Origin: Weissella oryzae SG25
GTDB lineage: Bacteria > Bacillota > Bacilli > Lactobacillales > Lactobacillaceae
DNA: 64,000 nucleotides
Assembly: GCF_000691805.2 (NCBI RefSeq)
Contig: NZ_DF820493.1
Coordinates: 23,061 to 87,060 of the forward strand
Reading direction: 5' to 3'
Part shown: positions 28,332 through 37,066 of the stretch, in pieces
Numbering within the stretch: the first letter of the stretch is position 1
Layout of the letters: each line of letters opens with the position of its first letter
The notes under the pieces: model-generated
The model's database searches: none
Told to the model about the DNA's origin: nothing
The model's input: only the letters and a program-made list of their open reading frames with translations
Program-made: the position numbers and the translations under genes

Positions 28332-29075
28332 CTAGGCCTGCTCCTCAACAACACTTGAATCATCAAACTTGTATCCAACACCCCAAACAGTTTGGATAAC
28401 TTGAGGGCCAACCTTTTCAATCTTTTGGCGTAACTTCTTAACATGAGCATCGACAGTTCGCTCGTCACCAAAATATTCATAATCCCATACTAACTGTAGC
28501 AGTTGCTCCCGCGAGAAAACCTGTCGTTGTTTATTAGCCAATACCTTTAGTAAATCAAATTCTTTTGGTGTCAAATCTTTGATTAGTTTATCGTTTAAAT
28601 AAGCTTCACGTGTATTCGAATTGAGCTTGAAAGTACGTGTAACCACATCAAATTCTTCGTGAGCATCATTAGCAGCGTTACCGTTCCCCTTACTTGCACT
28701 ACCACTTACTTCGGCTCGACGATGTAAAGCCTTGATTCGAGCAATTAGAGTAATTGGGCTAAATGGCTTCGTTACATAGTCGTCCGCTCCCATTTCAAGA
28801 CCTAAGACTTGATCTGACTCAGAATCCCGCGCGGTCAACATAATAATCGGCGTAGTACTGGTGATTTCGCGAATTTTGACCGCAACTTGCATTCCATCTA
28901 AGCCTGGCAAATTTAAATCTAAAATAATTAGATCCCAAAATTCTGGCTTACTGGTAAATTCTGTCACTGCATCATTGCCATCATATGCAAAAGTAACATC
29001 CCAGCCTTCTTTTTTAAAGAACATCCCCATCATTTCTGAAACTGATGTGTTATCTTCAACCATTAAAATGTTCAT
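28332..29075 (-). CDS. OmpR-family response regulator
   Basis: 247 residues. Receiver domain (1-120) with acidic pocket VEDN, phospho-acceptor Asp in LIILDLNLPGLDG (about residue 53), Thr in MLTARDSES and Lys in DYVTKPFSP. A linker follows, then a winged-helix DNA-binding domain (150-240) with LTPKEFDLLKVLA and RTVDAHVKKLRQKIE. Co-transcribed with the following kinase. Comparison with its own kinase leaves the regulon open. Confidence 0.95.
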   Translation of the reverse strand: MNILMVEDNTSVSEMMGMFFKKEGWDVTFAYDGNDAVTEFTSKPEFWDLIILDLNLPGLDGMQVAVKIREITSTTPIIMLTARDSESDQVLGLEMGADDYVTKPFSPITLIARIKALHRRAEVSGSASKGNGNAANDAHEEFDVVTRTFKLNSNTREAYLNDKLIKDLTPKEFDLLKVLANKQRQVFSREQLLQLVWDYEYFGDERTVDAHVKKLRQKIEKVGPQVIQTVWGVGYKFDDSSVVEEQA

Positions 29076-29265
29076 CTGTTTTCCTCACTCAATTTTGACT
29101 TTAGCAATCTCTTATAGATATATAATACCCGATTTAGGTCGCTTTGCGGGCGTATTTCACACAGTTTATATATAATAGTTATATTTAATTTGAATCAAGC
29201 TATAAATTGACTAAAAAAAAACTTATTTTTCGCTAATAACTACCTAATACTTTTAATTATACAAC

Positions 29266-29279
29266 CGTTAGCGCTTTCA
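29266..29279 (-). promoter_or_regulatory. cre-like element upstream of the response regulator
   Basis: TGAAAGCGCTAACG on the minus strand matches the cre consensus at 13 of 14 positions and lies just upstream of a TATAAT. The distance to the regulator start (about 190 bases) is long, so the assignment is tentative. Confidence 0.35.
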
Positions 29280-29292
29280 CGCATTAATAGCT

Positions 29293-29323
29293 TAAAAAAA
29301 AGCTAGGAATTATTCCTAGCTTT
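29293..29323 (-). terminator. Terminator of the LysM gene
   Basis: AAGCTAGGAAT / ATTCCTAGCTT with a short loop and T8 on the minus strand. Confidence 0.85.
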
Positions 29324-29339
29324 CAACCTAAACTTTTTA

Positions 29340-30194
29340 TTACCACCAACCATTAGCTGCTCTAAAGGCAATTGCAGCATCAATTGACCCATAGCGTGAT
29401 ACTGCATAATTAATCATTCCAGCTGTCTGACTGGCAACTGATCCATAACCCCAACCTTGATTTGTTTGTCCCAAACCATGATAAATACCATTTGAGGCAC
29501 TTGGATTACCACCTGATTCAGGCATTACAACACTATTCCACAATGCTGGCGTACCACCGGCATTAATAAATTGATCGTAAGTTGAACCCGTGTTCGTTGT
29601 GTTTGTATTAACAGTTGGTTGGCTAACGTCTGTACTTGTTGTGTCCACTGATGTGGCTGGTGTTTCAATTACTGGTGCAGCTGATGACTCAACTACTGGT
29701 GCAGCTGATGACTCAACTACTGGTGCAGCTGATGACTCAACTACTGGTGCAGCTGATGACTCAACTACTGGTGCAACTGATGATTCAACTACTGGTGCAG
29801 CTGATGACTCAACTACTGGTGCAGCTGATGACTCAACTACTGGTGCAACTGATGATTCAACTACTGGTGCAGCTGATGACTCAACTACTGGTGCAACTGA
29901 TGACTCAACTACTGGTGCAGCTGATGACTCAACTACTGGTGCGACTGATGACTCGACTACTGGTGCGGCTGTCCCAGTTGTTTCAACTTCTTGGTCAACA
30001 AAAATCAAATTGGCATTCTTAATGTTATTAAGTGTTACCAAGTTTGCTACCGTCGTATTATTATCTTGGGCAATCTTTGACAAAGTATCGCCAGCCTTAA
30101 CCTTATAGGTATCAGCTTTTGCGGAAACTTGGGTTGAAATTGCCACGGTTGCCATACCGGCAACCGTTAATGCTGCTTGTGTTACTTTATTCAT
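29340..30194 (-). CDS. Secreted LysM protein with APVVESS repeats and transglycosylase-like C-terminus
   Basis: 284 residues. Signal peptide (1-26, cleaved near VSAKA), one LysM domain (about 28-72, YKVKAGDTLSKIAQDNNTT) for peptidoglycan binding, a low-complexity spacer of 13 perfect copies plus one degenerate copy of the octapeptide (A/V)APVVESS, a Thr/Ser/Asn linker, and a C-terminal domain like those of SagA/IsaA-type lytic transglycosylases (MPESGGNPSASNGIYHGLGQ, with a probable catalytic Glu in PESGG). It is probably a wall-associated muralytic enzyme. AGGAG precedes the ATG at a long 13-base spacing. Confidence 0.88.
   Translation of the reverse strand: MNKVTQAALTVAGMATVAISTQVSAKADTYKVKAGDTLSKIAQDNNTTVANLVTLNNIKNANLIFVDQEVETTGTAAPVVESSVAPVVESSAAPVVESSVAPVVESSAAPVVESSVAPVVESSAAPVVESSAAPVVESSVAPVVESSAAPVVESSAAPVVESSAAPVVESSAAPVIETPATSVDTTSTDVSQPTVNTNTTNTGSTYDQFINAGGTPALWNSVVMPESGGNPSASNGIYHGLGQTNQGWGYGSVASQTAGMINYAVSRYGSIDAAIAFRAANGWW
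29662..29975. repeat. 24-base tandem repeat array encoding (A/V)APVVESS
   Basis: Thirteen copies of a 24-base unit (plus-strand reading GCAGCTGATGACTCAACTAC then TGGT) with only synonymous or Ala/Val differences, inside the LysM gene. The units have no unrelated spacers, so it is a coding minisatellite and not CRISPR. Confidence 0.9.
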
Positions 30195-30523
30195 AAGATT
30201 GCTTTCACTCCTATTTTTCTGTCCATTACTTCACGTTAATTTACCGTTTAAATTTTGGGTCAAGACTTCCACCCATTAATGCTTATAGTTTAGCAGTTCA
30301 AAAGATTTATATATTTCAATTCAGTAACAAATCATTAAATCAATGTTTTTTTGCCCAAAACATCAATTGACTTTATCGACATAATTTAAGCCCAAGACTG
30401 GTATTATCAATCTCCTGTCCCATTAAAAAACAAAAAATAAGCTTTTAAAAAAATGGGAAAATTCCTAAACTTTCTCTTAACTAACCACATCATTAGCTGA
30501 TAAGCTTTTCTTTTTTAAGTAAA
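30195..30523 (-). promoter_or_regulatory. Intergenic region upstream of the LysM gene
   Basis: About 330 AT-rich bases without a credible gene. TGTTACTGAATTGAAAT (minus strand, 30313-30329) fits the WalR/YycF box TGTWAH-N5-TGTWAH with one mismatch. That would suit a wall hydrolase gene, but no convincing -35/-10 pair is visible. Confidence 0.3.
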
Positions 30524-31696
30524 TTATCCATGATTTAACTGCAATAGACGCTCACGTAACTTATCATCAGCTGCAGTCAAATAAGTCCCTTTAATCCCCC
30601 TAGTCAACAAGATGTTCAAAGCATTAAACATCACAGTCTGCTTAATTTCCGCAAATTCATGCTCATTCATAATTGCAGGATGCTTCTTATATATTTCCCG
30701 ATGAGTCACCTTGTCTGGGTTTACGGTAATTCGATCATTTTTAGCATCATATTCAAAGGGTGGCCCCAAAATTACCCCAACATAATTCAAGTCAAAACCT
30801 TGCACCGTATAAATCGAACCAACTTCATTAATTGTATCTGACCGTTCAGCCCAAGGCGTCTTTTGACCGTCATACTCATCCCATGGCAAATCAAAATCAT
30901 CCATGTGCACATTATGGCGCCCAGCCTGACGAGTAAAGCCGGTTGTAGCAACCATCCGAGCTAAGCCTTCACTTTGGTTACGCTGTTTAATTAAGGTATA
31001 CATCTCACTTGCTCGGTCAAAAATCCGTAAATCATAATTTTCAAAAACAGGGAATGGATTAATTGCTCCCTGCGCTAAGTTTTTTAACCAGGTTAAGACT
31101 GCTTGAGGGGCCTGCATTCGATATTGCACATCCAATTTAAATGTTTGATGTGTATATGGTGCAAGTACCTGCTTTAACATTGTTGGTGTCCATAACATCT
31201 TCGTTTGAATCATTTGGTGAAAATCAAACACCACTACCACTACTTTAGCTAATTTAATCAATTCAGCTAACTGATTATCCTGCTTAAACCGAATATATGG
31301 TTCTGCTTTTGACAATAGTAAATGCCCCTCATCAACCAAAATTACGTCATACTGCTGATTATTTTTATGTGCAGCATTAATCAAAGAAGTTGGTCGTACA
31401 TAATCCTTCTGCTTAATCCCAGGTAAATCGCTGGCCAAACTTTGATATACTTTCAACAAATCTGGATGATTAACCGTAAAAATACTATTTATCTGTTGAT
31501 GTTGCTTTAAGCGCTGAAATAACTTAGTTAAAATTACGCTCTTCCCAACGCCTGCGCTTCCCTCAATCACCGCCACATTGGGCCCGATACTGCTAGTTAA
31601 GCCCTTTAATACATATTGTTCAATTGCTTGCAATTGTTGTACCTGTTCGTAACTTAAATCAGTCACATTAAATTTTTCTTTCGCACTATTTTCCAT
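30524..31696 (-). CDS. DUF2075 family P-loop ATPase/helicase-like protein
   Basis: 390 residues. Walker A EGSAGVGKSVILTKLF (about 48-63) and Walker B VILVDEGHLLL, followed by QYRMQAPQAVLTWL and the C-terminal TVQGFDLNYVGVILG and LLTRGIKGTYL segments, which resemble superfamily 1 helicase motifs as in DUF2075/Schlafen-type ATPases. Some relatives carry an N-terminal nuclease; this one does not. The function is unproven. The ATG at 31696 has AAGGA nine bases upstream; a GTG two codons earlier is too close. Confidence 0.75.
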   Translation of the reverse strand: MENSAKEKFNVTDLSYEQVQQLQAIEQYVLKGLTSSIGPNVAVIEGSAGVGKSVILTKLFQRLKQHQQINSIFTVNHPDLLKVYQSLASDLPGIKQKDYVRPTSLINAAHKNNQQYDVILVDEGHLLLSKAEPYIRFKQDNQLAELIKLAKVVVVVFDFHQMIQTKMLWTPTMLKQVLAPYTHQTFKLDVQYRMQAPQAVLTWLKNLAQGAINPFPVFENYDLRIFDRASEMYTLIKQRNQSEGLARMVATTGFTRQAGRHNVHMDDFDLPWDEYDGQKTPWAERSDTINEVGSIYTVQGFDLNYVGVILGPPFEYDAKNDRITVNPDKVTHREIYKKHPAIMNEHEFAEIKQTVMFNALNILLTRGIKGTYLTAADDKLRERLLQLNHG

Positions 31697-31710
31697 TAAC
31701 ACTATTCCTT

Positions 31711-31742
31711 AAAAAAATAGACCAAGGTGTTAAACACCCTGG
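31711..31742 (-). terminator. Terminator of the NCS1 permease gene
   Basis: Minus-strand CCAGGGTGTTTAACACCTTGG hairpin followed by TCTATTTTTTT. Confidence 0.8.
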
Positions 31743-31773
31743 CCCATATCAAACAAATTATTAGTAATTTTGC

Positions 31774-33159
31774 TTACTTGGCTTTATTTCCTTTAGCCAA
31801 AGTAAGTAGATAGTAGCTTAATGCGGCAATTGCCATCGCTACAAAAGTTACCCCGATTGTTTGCTGAATGAAAGCGACATAGCCCAAGGCCCAATACGAG
31901 AATAATCCTAGAGCCCAGGCTAGAATTGCCAGCCAATTAACTCCTCCATTATACCAGTATTTACCATCAATCTTTACAAATTCTGCTAAATCATACTTAC
32001 CATGACGAACGATAAAGTAATCAACTAGGAATACTGCAATTTCAGGGCCAAGAAACATCCCAATAAAATTCAAAAAGGTTGTAAAGTCAGTTAAAAAGTT
32101 TGCAAACCATAGTGGAATAAATGATACCAAAGTTGCCGCCAAAGTAACAATCCAAAGTGACACATTCAACTTCAAGTGATGCCACATGTTAGTTAATGCT
32201 GAACCGGCAGCCATTAAATTAACAGCATTTGCGGTGGTTGACGTAATAACAATAACCAATAGGGCAATTGTGCCCAAACCAAGCTTAACTGCAATGGTTG
32301 AAGGATCTGAGTCGTTTGGATCAAAGGACCGCATTGCAATTGCCGTGGCGATTGTTGCAGTCAAACCAATGAAAGCAAACCAGAATAATCCAATATTAGC
32401 ACCCAAGAATGACATTACTGTTGCTGAGCGTTCTTTTTTGGCAAAACGGGTAAAATCAGATGCCGCCGTTACCCAAGCCAAGTTGAAGGCTGCCAAAATA
32501 TCAACGACCGACCCTGATGAAAGGCGCACTGCTGCTTGGGGCTGCCAAGCAAGAATTTGGGATAGTGAGACATTGCGGAATACAACAACTGACTCCCAAA
32601 CAACAAAGATGATAACTAAAACAATTCCCACACGCTCAATCATCCGAATTGACCGCTCGCCTAACGAAATTGATGCTAAGTGGAGCATTGACATAATAAC
32701 AATTCCAACCATTAGCCCAGTATTACCACCAGCCGTACCATAGGCTGGCCAGCCCAAGATACTATTAAAAATAGTTGAAATTGAGATTGCAGCAATGAAA
32801 GTATTGGCTGCTGCCCAACCGATAAATTGAACCACGTTAATTATTGACGGAATAAATGACCCGCGTAACCCGAAAGAAGCCCGAGTCAGTGCCATCGCTG
32901 GCAGACCAGTTCGGTAACCCATTAAGCCAGCCATGGCTAAAAAGACATAAGATAAGACTCCAACGATAATCAAGGTAGTAGATGCTGTATACATTCCCGC
33001 AGCTGCAATAACGCCACCAATATACCAGGTTCCATTGTTAGCGTTGGCCCCAATCCAAGTTGCTGTCATATCCCAACCAGTCGCATTTCGATCCTGCAAG
33101 GGAATCGACTCAACATGACCGTATGTTTTCACACTTGTTGCTTTTGCATCAGTTTCCAT
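31774..33159 (-). CDS. codB: NCS1 family nucleobase permease (cytosine/uracil type)
   Basis: 461 residues with about 12 transmembrane helices. Seen: N-terminal RNATGWDMTATWIGANANNG, helix 2 to 4 regions GLMGYRTGLPAMALTRASFG with the FGLRGSFIP loop, and WVTAASDFTRFAKK, matching CodB-like permeases. Imports a pyrimidine base with a cation. AAGGAG precedes the ATG at 33159. The upstream PyrR-type attenuator shows pyrimidine regulation, and cytosine deaminase lies 2.3 kb away, so cytosine or uracil is the likely substrate. Confidence 0.85.
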   Translation of the reverse strand: METDAKATSVKTYGHVESIPLQDRNATGWDMTATWIGANANNGTWYIGGVIAAAGMYTASTTLIIVGVLSYVFLAMAGLMGYRTGLPAMALTRASFGLRGSFIPSIINVVQFIGWAAANTFIAAISISTIFNSILGWPAYGTAGGNTGLMVGIVIMSMLHLASISLGERSIRMIERVGIVLVIIFVVWESVVVFRNVSLSQILAWQPQAAVRLSSGSVVDILAAFNLAWVTAASDFTRFAKKERSATVMSFLGANIGLFWFAFIGLTATIATAIAMRSFDPNDSDPSTIAVKLGLGTIALLVIVITSTTANAVNLMAAGSALTNMWHHLKLNVSLWIVTLAATLVSFIPLWFANFLTDFTTFLNFIGMFLGPEIAVFLVDYFIVRHGKYDLAEFVKIDGKYWYNGGVNWLAILAWALGLFSYWALGYVAFIQQTIGVTFVAMAIAALSYYLLTLAKGNKAK

Positions 33160-33191
33160 AAAAATTCTCCTTTGCCACCCCAAGAACTTTG

Positions 33192-33292
33192 ACAAAAGAA
33201 AAGTTCCCGCATAAAAAATGCGAGAACCACTTTGTTCTTCATTTGCTTCTGCTCTTGTCGGCCTCTCCGGACCGTCTTAAAAAGTGGTTTTT
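33192..33292 (-). promoter_or_regulatory. PyrR-binding RNA attenuator upstream of the permease
   Basis: On the minus strand GGTCCGGAGAGGCC (33259-33275 area) fits the PyrR recognition loop ARUCCNGNGAGGYU with compensatory stem changes. Flanking AACCACTTT and AAAGTGGTT form an antiterminator. A competing terminator GTTCTCGCAT / ATGCGGGAAC (33203-33227) is followed by TTTTCTTTT. With UMP-bound PyrR the anti-antiterminator would form and transcription would stop. Confidence 0.85.
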
Positions 33293-33295
33293 TTG

Positions 33296-33325
33296 ATAAT
33301 ACCAGAATTAACCCTCATTACGCAA
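33296..33325 (-). promoter_or_regulatory. Promoter of the PyrR-controlled permease
   Basis: Minus-strand extended -10 TGGTATTAT (hexamer 33296-33301) with TTGCGT 18 bases upstream (33320-33325). Transcription would begin at the start of the attenuator. Confidence 0.55.
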
Positions 33326-33351
33326 GAGGCAATTGCTTCATCAAACTAATC

Positions 33352-34941
33352 TTAATTCTCAAAATCCGTCCATAGGTAGCCCTTAACTTTTAAATTAGTG
33401 ACCGGCTTAGCGGTAATTCTACCAGTTTCTTTTATATAATCACGAATTAGACTTGGCATATCAGCAGTTGACTCAAATAAAATCTTATCAGCCTGAAACA
33501 TTGGATATTCACCCGCACCAACACCACGATAATTACTAACAGCCACTAAGTATTTAGCTGTTGGGTCAAAATTTTGACCCGCTACCCGATTAATTGTCAC
33601 TCGATTGTGTTTTTGCTTAGCTAAATCAATTGTATAATCAATGCCACTATAAATATCATAATTATAATGCTGAATTTTAGGTTCTAAGAAGTCTTGGCTA
33701 ACTACAACCTTACCATCAGACCGCAAAGCAAAATATTCAGCTGAGCGTTCAAGGGCGGCCTTTAACTCTAGCCCCGTTAAACGTTCAACGACCACTGTAT
33801 TTAAAAACAGATAGTTGGTTAGAATATCGCGATATGTCACACTACCACTTAAGCCTTGAATTTCATCACTGAAGATTGCGGTTCCAGCAATTTGAGTGTC
33901 ATGATATGGACTATTCCTAAGCGCCCAGAGTTGCACTTGGTTAATAAATTCGACAAAGGGATGTGACTTAATACGCGCAAGAAAATGGTTTTTAATTGCA
34001 AACTTATCATCAACGATCCCCAGTGGCTGATCTAACCACTCATTCAAACCAGTTTGATATTTTTGATAATTAGTAAGTACAGCAACATCCTCGCTAAAAC
34101 CGCTTGTCTTAATTAATTGTGCATGAGCAGCTGTTTTAATTTTGTTATTAAAATCTAACTGAACTAAGCCCACATGACTAGCCCGATAGCCGGGTTGTGT
34201 AACTGCCACTTGATTAACGACCGTTGCAATTTCACGATGTTGATGCCCAGTTATCAATGCATCAATCCCAGCTATTTGTAATAGCTGATAACCTTGATTT
34301 TCACCAGTCAATGGCTCCTCAGCTAAACCACTTTGTAAATTTTCGGCAAAGCCGCCATGGTAGGCAACGATAATTGCATCTACTTTTGGCCGTAGTTCAT
34401 CAACTAATTTTTGAGCCACTTGCACGGGGTCCAAAAATGTTAAATCAGTAATATGCTCTGCTAACTCCCATTTAGGAACATATTTAGTTGTCAAACCAAT
34501 AAAGGCAAACTTTAGACCTGCGCGTTCAACAATTTGATATGGTCTACCAATAAAAGGTTGGCCCGTCTTTTGATCAATTACATTAGCATTTAATAAACGT
34601 GTTTCATTTTTATAAGCTGTTTCAAGGTAATCTCGACCAAAGTTAAATTCATGATTACCTAAGACCCGAAAATCTGCCTGCACATCATTAGCAAAATTCT
34701 GGAAAACTGGTACTTCTGCCGGCATCACTTGTTTTATATAAGTTGTAAAAGGCGATCCTTGGATAAAGTCGCCATTTTCAATTACAAATGATACTTCATT
34801 CGTTTTACTTCCCTGTTGGTATTCTTTAATTGCTTTTGCTGCCCGACTCAAACCAAAATCTTTAGCAACTACTGGCTTTCTAAAGTCATCTGCCCGAATA
34901 TACCCATGTACATCGGACAAAGATATAATTGAAACTTTCAT
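33352..34941 (-). CDS. Bifunctional metallophosphatase/5'-nucleotidase
   Basis: 529 residues. N-terminal calcineurin-like phosphoesterase domain with metal motifs SLSDVHGY, ENGDFIQGS, GNHEFNFGRD, VAYHGGF and ITGHQHRE; C-terminal 5'-nucleotidase domain (from about 330) with the substrate-stacking VSNYRGVGAGEYPMF. Hydrolyses nucleoside 5'-monophosphates, nucleotide sugars or 2',3'-cyclic nucleotides. No signal peptide or LPxTG anchor, so it is probably cytosolic, unlike many relatives. AAGGAG precedes the ATG at 34941. Confidence 0.9.
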   Translation of the reverse strand: MKVSIISLSDVHGYIRADDFRKPVVAKDFGLSRAAKAIKEYQQGSKTNEVSFVIENGDFIQGSPFTTYIKQVMPAEVPVFQNFANDVQADFRVLGNHEFNFGRDYLETAYKNETRLLNANVIDQKTGQPFIGRPYQIVERAGLKFAFIGLTTKYVPKWELAEHITDLTFLDPVQVAQKLVDELRPKVDAIIVAYHGGFAENLQSGLAEEPLTGENQGYQLLQIAGIDALITGHQHREIATVVNQVAVTQPGYRASHVGLVQLDFNNKIKTAAHAQLIKTSGFSEDVAVLTNYQKYQTGLNEWLDQPLGIVDDKFAIKNHFLARIKSHPFVEFINQVQLWALRNSPYHDTQIAGTAIFSDEIQGLSGSVTYRDILTNYLFLNTVVVERLTGLELKAALERSAEYFALRSDGKVVVSQDFLEPKIQHYNYDIYSGIDYTIDLAKQKHNRVTINRVAGQNFDPTAKYLVAVSNYRGVGAGEYPMFQADKILFESTADMPSLIRDYIKETGRITAKPVTNLKVKGYLWTDFEN

Positions 34942-35058
34942 AAGGTACCTACTCCTTTTAATAACCTTCTTCCATAATGTCATTCTATCCTGACTAATTA
35001 ACCTTTGTCTAAAGTATTTTTCTCTAAATTTATCCGTATTTAAGCGGTATTTTCCCAA

Positions 35059-35448
35059 CTATATATCACTTGAAAGTTATATTTATATCGTATGCCAAGC
35101 AAAGTTATAGAAATAATTCGATTAAAACAATAAGTTTGTTCAGTTTAGCTTAAAAGTTATTTTTGAAAAAATTTAACCATGCTAATATTCCGCGAATATT
35201 AATTTATTTAGTCAACTTTTAACCGTTTCATTCCAAGCCATTACTTCTATTTCCCGTTATCGATACAACAACGTCTCTTGGGTAAAGAAATCTTTGACAG
35301 AAAATACTAGTTGTAATTCATACGTGAGCAGCATATGTATATTGCTTTTTAATCTTTACACCACAGATTTTCCCTAGTATTCTTATATAAACCTTAGCGC
35401 CATAACATTTGGCGCCTAACGACATTAAAGTATACAGGAGATCATACT
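35059..35448. other. Intergenic region between the nucleotidase and codA
   Basis: About 390 AT-rich bases between divergent genes. It holds an 8-base-pair perfect palindrome at 35183-35201 and a GC-box hairpin (GCGCCA / TGGCGC, about 35398-35424) shortly before the codA Shine-Dalgarno. I see no reading frame and no clear -35/-10 pair. Confidence 0.5.
35183..35201. promoter_or_regulatory. Palindromic operator-like site
   Basis: TAATATTC-CGC-GAATATTA is a perfect 8-base inverted repeat with a 3-base centre in the codA upstream region. The cognate regulator is unknown. Confidence 0.4.
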
Positions 35449-36684
35449 ATGTTATTTACAAATCTGGTCATTGAAAACAGCGCAGAATTAACCGACGTAC
35501 GTTTTGAAAATGGTGTTTTTACTGCCATTGGTCAGCATCTAACACCAAAAACTGGTGAAGTTGTCCACGATTTAACCGGAAAGCTCATGCTACCACCTTT
35601 CGTTGACCCACATATGCACCTTGATTCAACCATGACAGCTGGCGATCCAGAATATAACGAATCTGGGACTTTATTTGACGGTATTCGGATCTGGTCAATT
35701 CGTAAGCAAAAGCTTTCGCATGCTGATGTAAAGGAGCGTGCCTTGAGCGCTCTCCGGCTACAAGCTGCTCACGGGATTCAGTTTGTCCGCTCACATGTCG
35801 ATGTCACCGATTCTGACCTTGTTGCATTAAAAGCGCTAATTGAGGTGCGTGAAGAGGTCAAAGATTGGATGGAGCTTCAACTAGTTGCCTTCCCACAAGA
35901 AGGGATTCTATCTTTTCCTGGGGGGAAGGAGCTTTTGATTCAGGCAGCCGAGCTCGGTGTTGATGCACTTGGTGCTATTCCACACTTTGAATTTACGCGC
36001 GAATACGCCGTTGAATCTATGAAATTTGTTTTTGAAGTTGCACAAAAATATGGTCTATTAATTGACGCGCATACTGATGAAATTGATGACGAGCAATCAC
36101 GGTCACTAGAAACAATGGCCACGCTAGCTTTAGAAACTGGCTTAAGTAATAAGGTTACTGCATCACATACCACAGCAATGGGATCATATAATGATGCCTA
36201 TGTTTATAAATTAATGCGCCTATTAAAGATGTCAAAAATTAATTTTATTGCTAATCCGCTTGTTAATATGTATTTGGGTGGTCGGTTTGACACATATCCT
36301 AAGCGTCGTGGTCTAACCCGGGTCAAAGAGCTTGATGCAGCTGGCATCAATGTTGCCTTTGGTGAAGATGATATTAAAGATCCTTGGTATCCCATGGGAA
36401 ACGGAAATATGCTAGATGTCTTACATATGGGACTACACGCAACCCAAGTAATGGGCTTTAGTGAAATTATGAATTCATATCGTTTTATTAGTCATAATGG
36501 TGCCATCGCAATGCACATAGAAGACCACTATGGTATAGAGGTTGGTAAGCCCGCTAATTTCCTGATTTTTGATGCAGCTAATTTCTTTACCGTGCTTAAT
36601 GAACGTGCCGAGCTCTTATACTCTGTGCATCAAGGTAATATTCTGGTTGAAGGTCAGCCTAAGCAGACTCAACTATTTTTCTAA
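35449..36684 (+). CDS. codA: Cytosine deaminase
   Basis: 411 residues, amidohydrolase fold. Deaminates cytosine to uracil plus ammonia for pyrimidine salvage. Strong family signatures: metal-binding PHMHLDSTMTAG (about 60), SGTLFDGI, PHFEFTREYAVESM, AHTDEIDDEQSR with the catalytic Glu, VTASHTTAMGSY, and FGEDDIKDPWYPMGNGNMLD with the metal-binding Asp. In E. coli CodA the last motif reads GHDD, so His is Glu here. AGGAG precedes the ATG. Confidence 0.95.
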   Translation: MLFTNLVIENSAELTDVRFENGVFTAIGQHLTPKTGEVVHDLTGKLMLPPFVDPHMHLDSTMTAGDPEYNESGTLFDGIRIWSIRKQKLSHADVKERALSALRLQAAHGIQFVRSHVDVTDSDLVALKALIEVREEVKDWMELQLVAFPQEGILSFPGGKELLIQAAELGVDALGAIPHFEFTREYAVESMKFVFEVAQKYGLLIDAHTDEIDDEQSRSLETMATLALETGLSNKVTASHTTAMGSYNDAYVYKLMRLLKMSKINFIANPLVNMYLGGRFDTYPKRRGLTRVKELDAAGINVAFGEDDIKDPWYPMGNGNMLDVLHMGLHATQVMGFSEIMNSYRFISHNGAIAMHIEDHYGIEVGKPANFLIFDAANFFTVLNERAELLYSVHQGNILVEGQPKQTQLFF

Positions 36685-36698
36685 AATTAGAACATAGC

Positions 36699-36735
36699 AA
36701 AAAGGCGAACACATAATTCATGTGTCCGCCTTTTA
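36699..36735. terminator. Bidirectional terminator after codA
   Basis: AAAGGCG-ACACAT / ATGTGT-CGCCTTT stem with A and T runs, between convergent codA and the Xre gene. Confidence 0.85.
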
Positions 36736-36747
36736 TTCATTATCAGT

Positions 36748-37035
36748 TTAATTTTTTGCTTCATCCTCAAAGGGAATCAAAGCCAATCTAAGATCGATTT
36801 CAACTGCATTAGCATACTTAACTAATGATTTTAAACTGGGGAGGCCTTTATTTAATGATTCAATCCGCGCAATTGTTGATTGCGGCACGTTTGCTCGCTT
36901 TGCAACCTCAGCTTGGGTCAAACCTAGGTCAATCCTTCTAACCACTAATTCCGTCAAAGCATCAACAATCAACATCGTTTCGGGATTTGCATTTGATCGG
37001 TAATCAGCGGTTATTTCATTCCACGTTCGTGCCAT
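36748..37035 (-). CDS. Xre-family helix-turn-helix protein
   Basis: 95 residues. A Cro/C1-type HTH spans about 40-80 (LGLTQAEVAKRANVPQSTIARIES), similar to HigA/HipB-like antitoxins and small repressors. Start at 37035 with AGGG upstream; the open frame above overlaps the methylase gene and is not used. No HigB-type toxin adjoins it. It may be co-transcribed with the TrmH-type methylase, which ends 31 bases upstream. Confidence 0.8.
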   Translation of the reverse strand: MARTWNEITADYRSNANPETMLIVDALTELVVRRIDLGLTQAEVAKRANVPQSTIARIESLNKGLPSLKSLVKYANAVEIDLRLALIPFEDEAKN

Positions 37036-37066
37036 TTTCCCTACCTTACAGTAAAAGTGATAACTG

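Noticed and set aside
29662..29975. Direct repeats that could suggest CRISPR
   Set aside because: The units abut without unique spacers and encode an in-frame peptide repeat.
29590..30108. 172-residue open frame (GAADDSTTGA repeats) on the plus strand
   Set aside because: It is the antisense of the 24-base repeat array in the LysM gene; the repeat period keeps all frames open. No Shine-Dalgarno and no signal peptide.
32186..32743. 185-residue plus-strand frame opposite the permease gene
   Set aside because: Antisense shadow with Arg/Ala/Thr bias from a GC-skewed membrane-protein gene; no ribosome-binding site.
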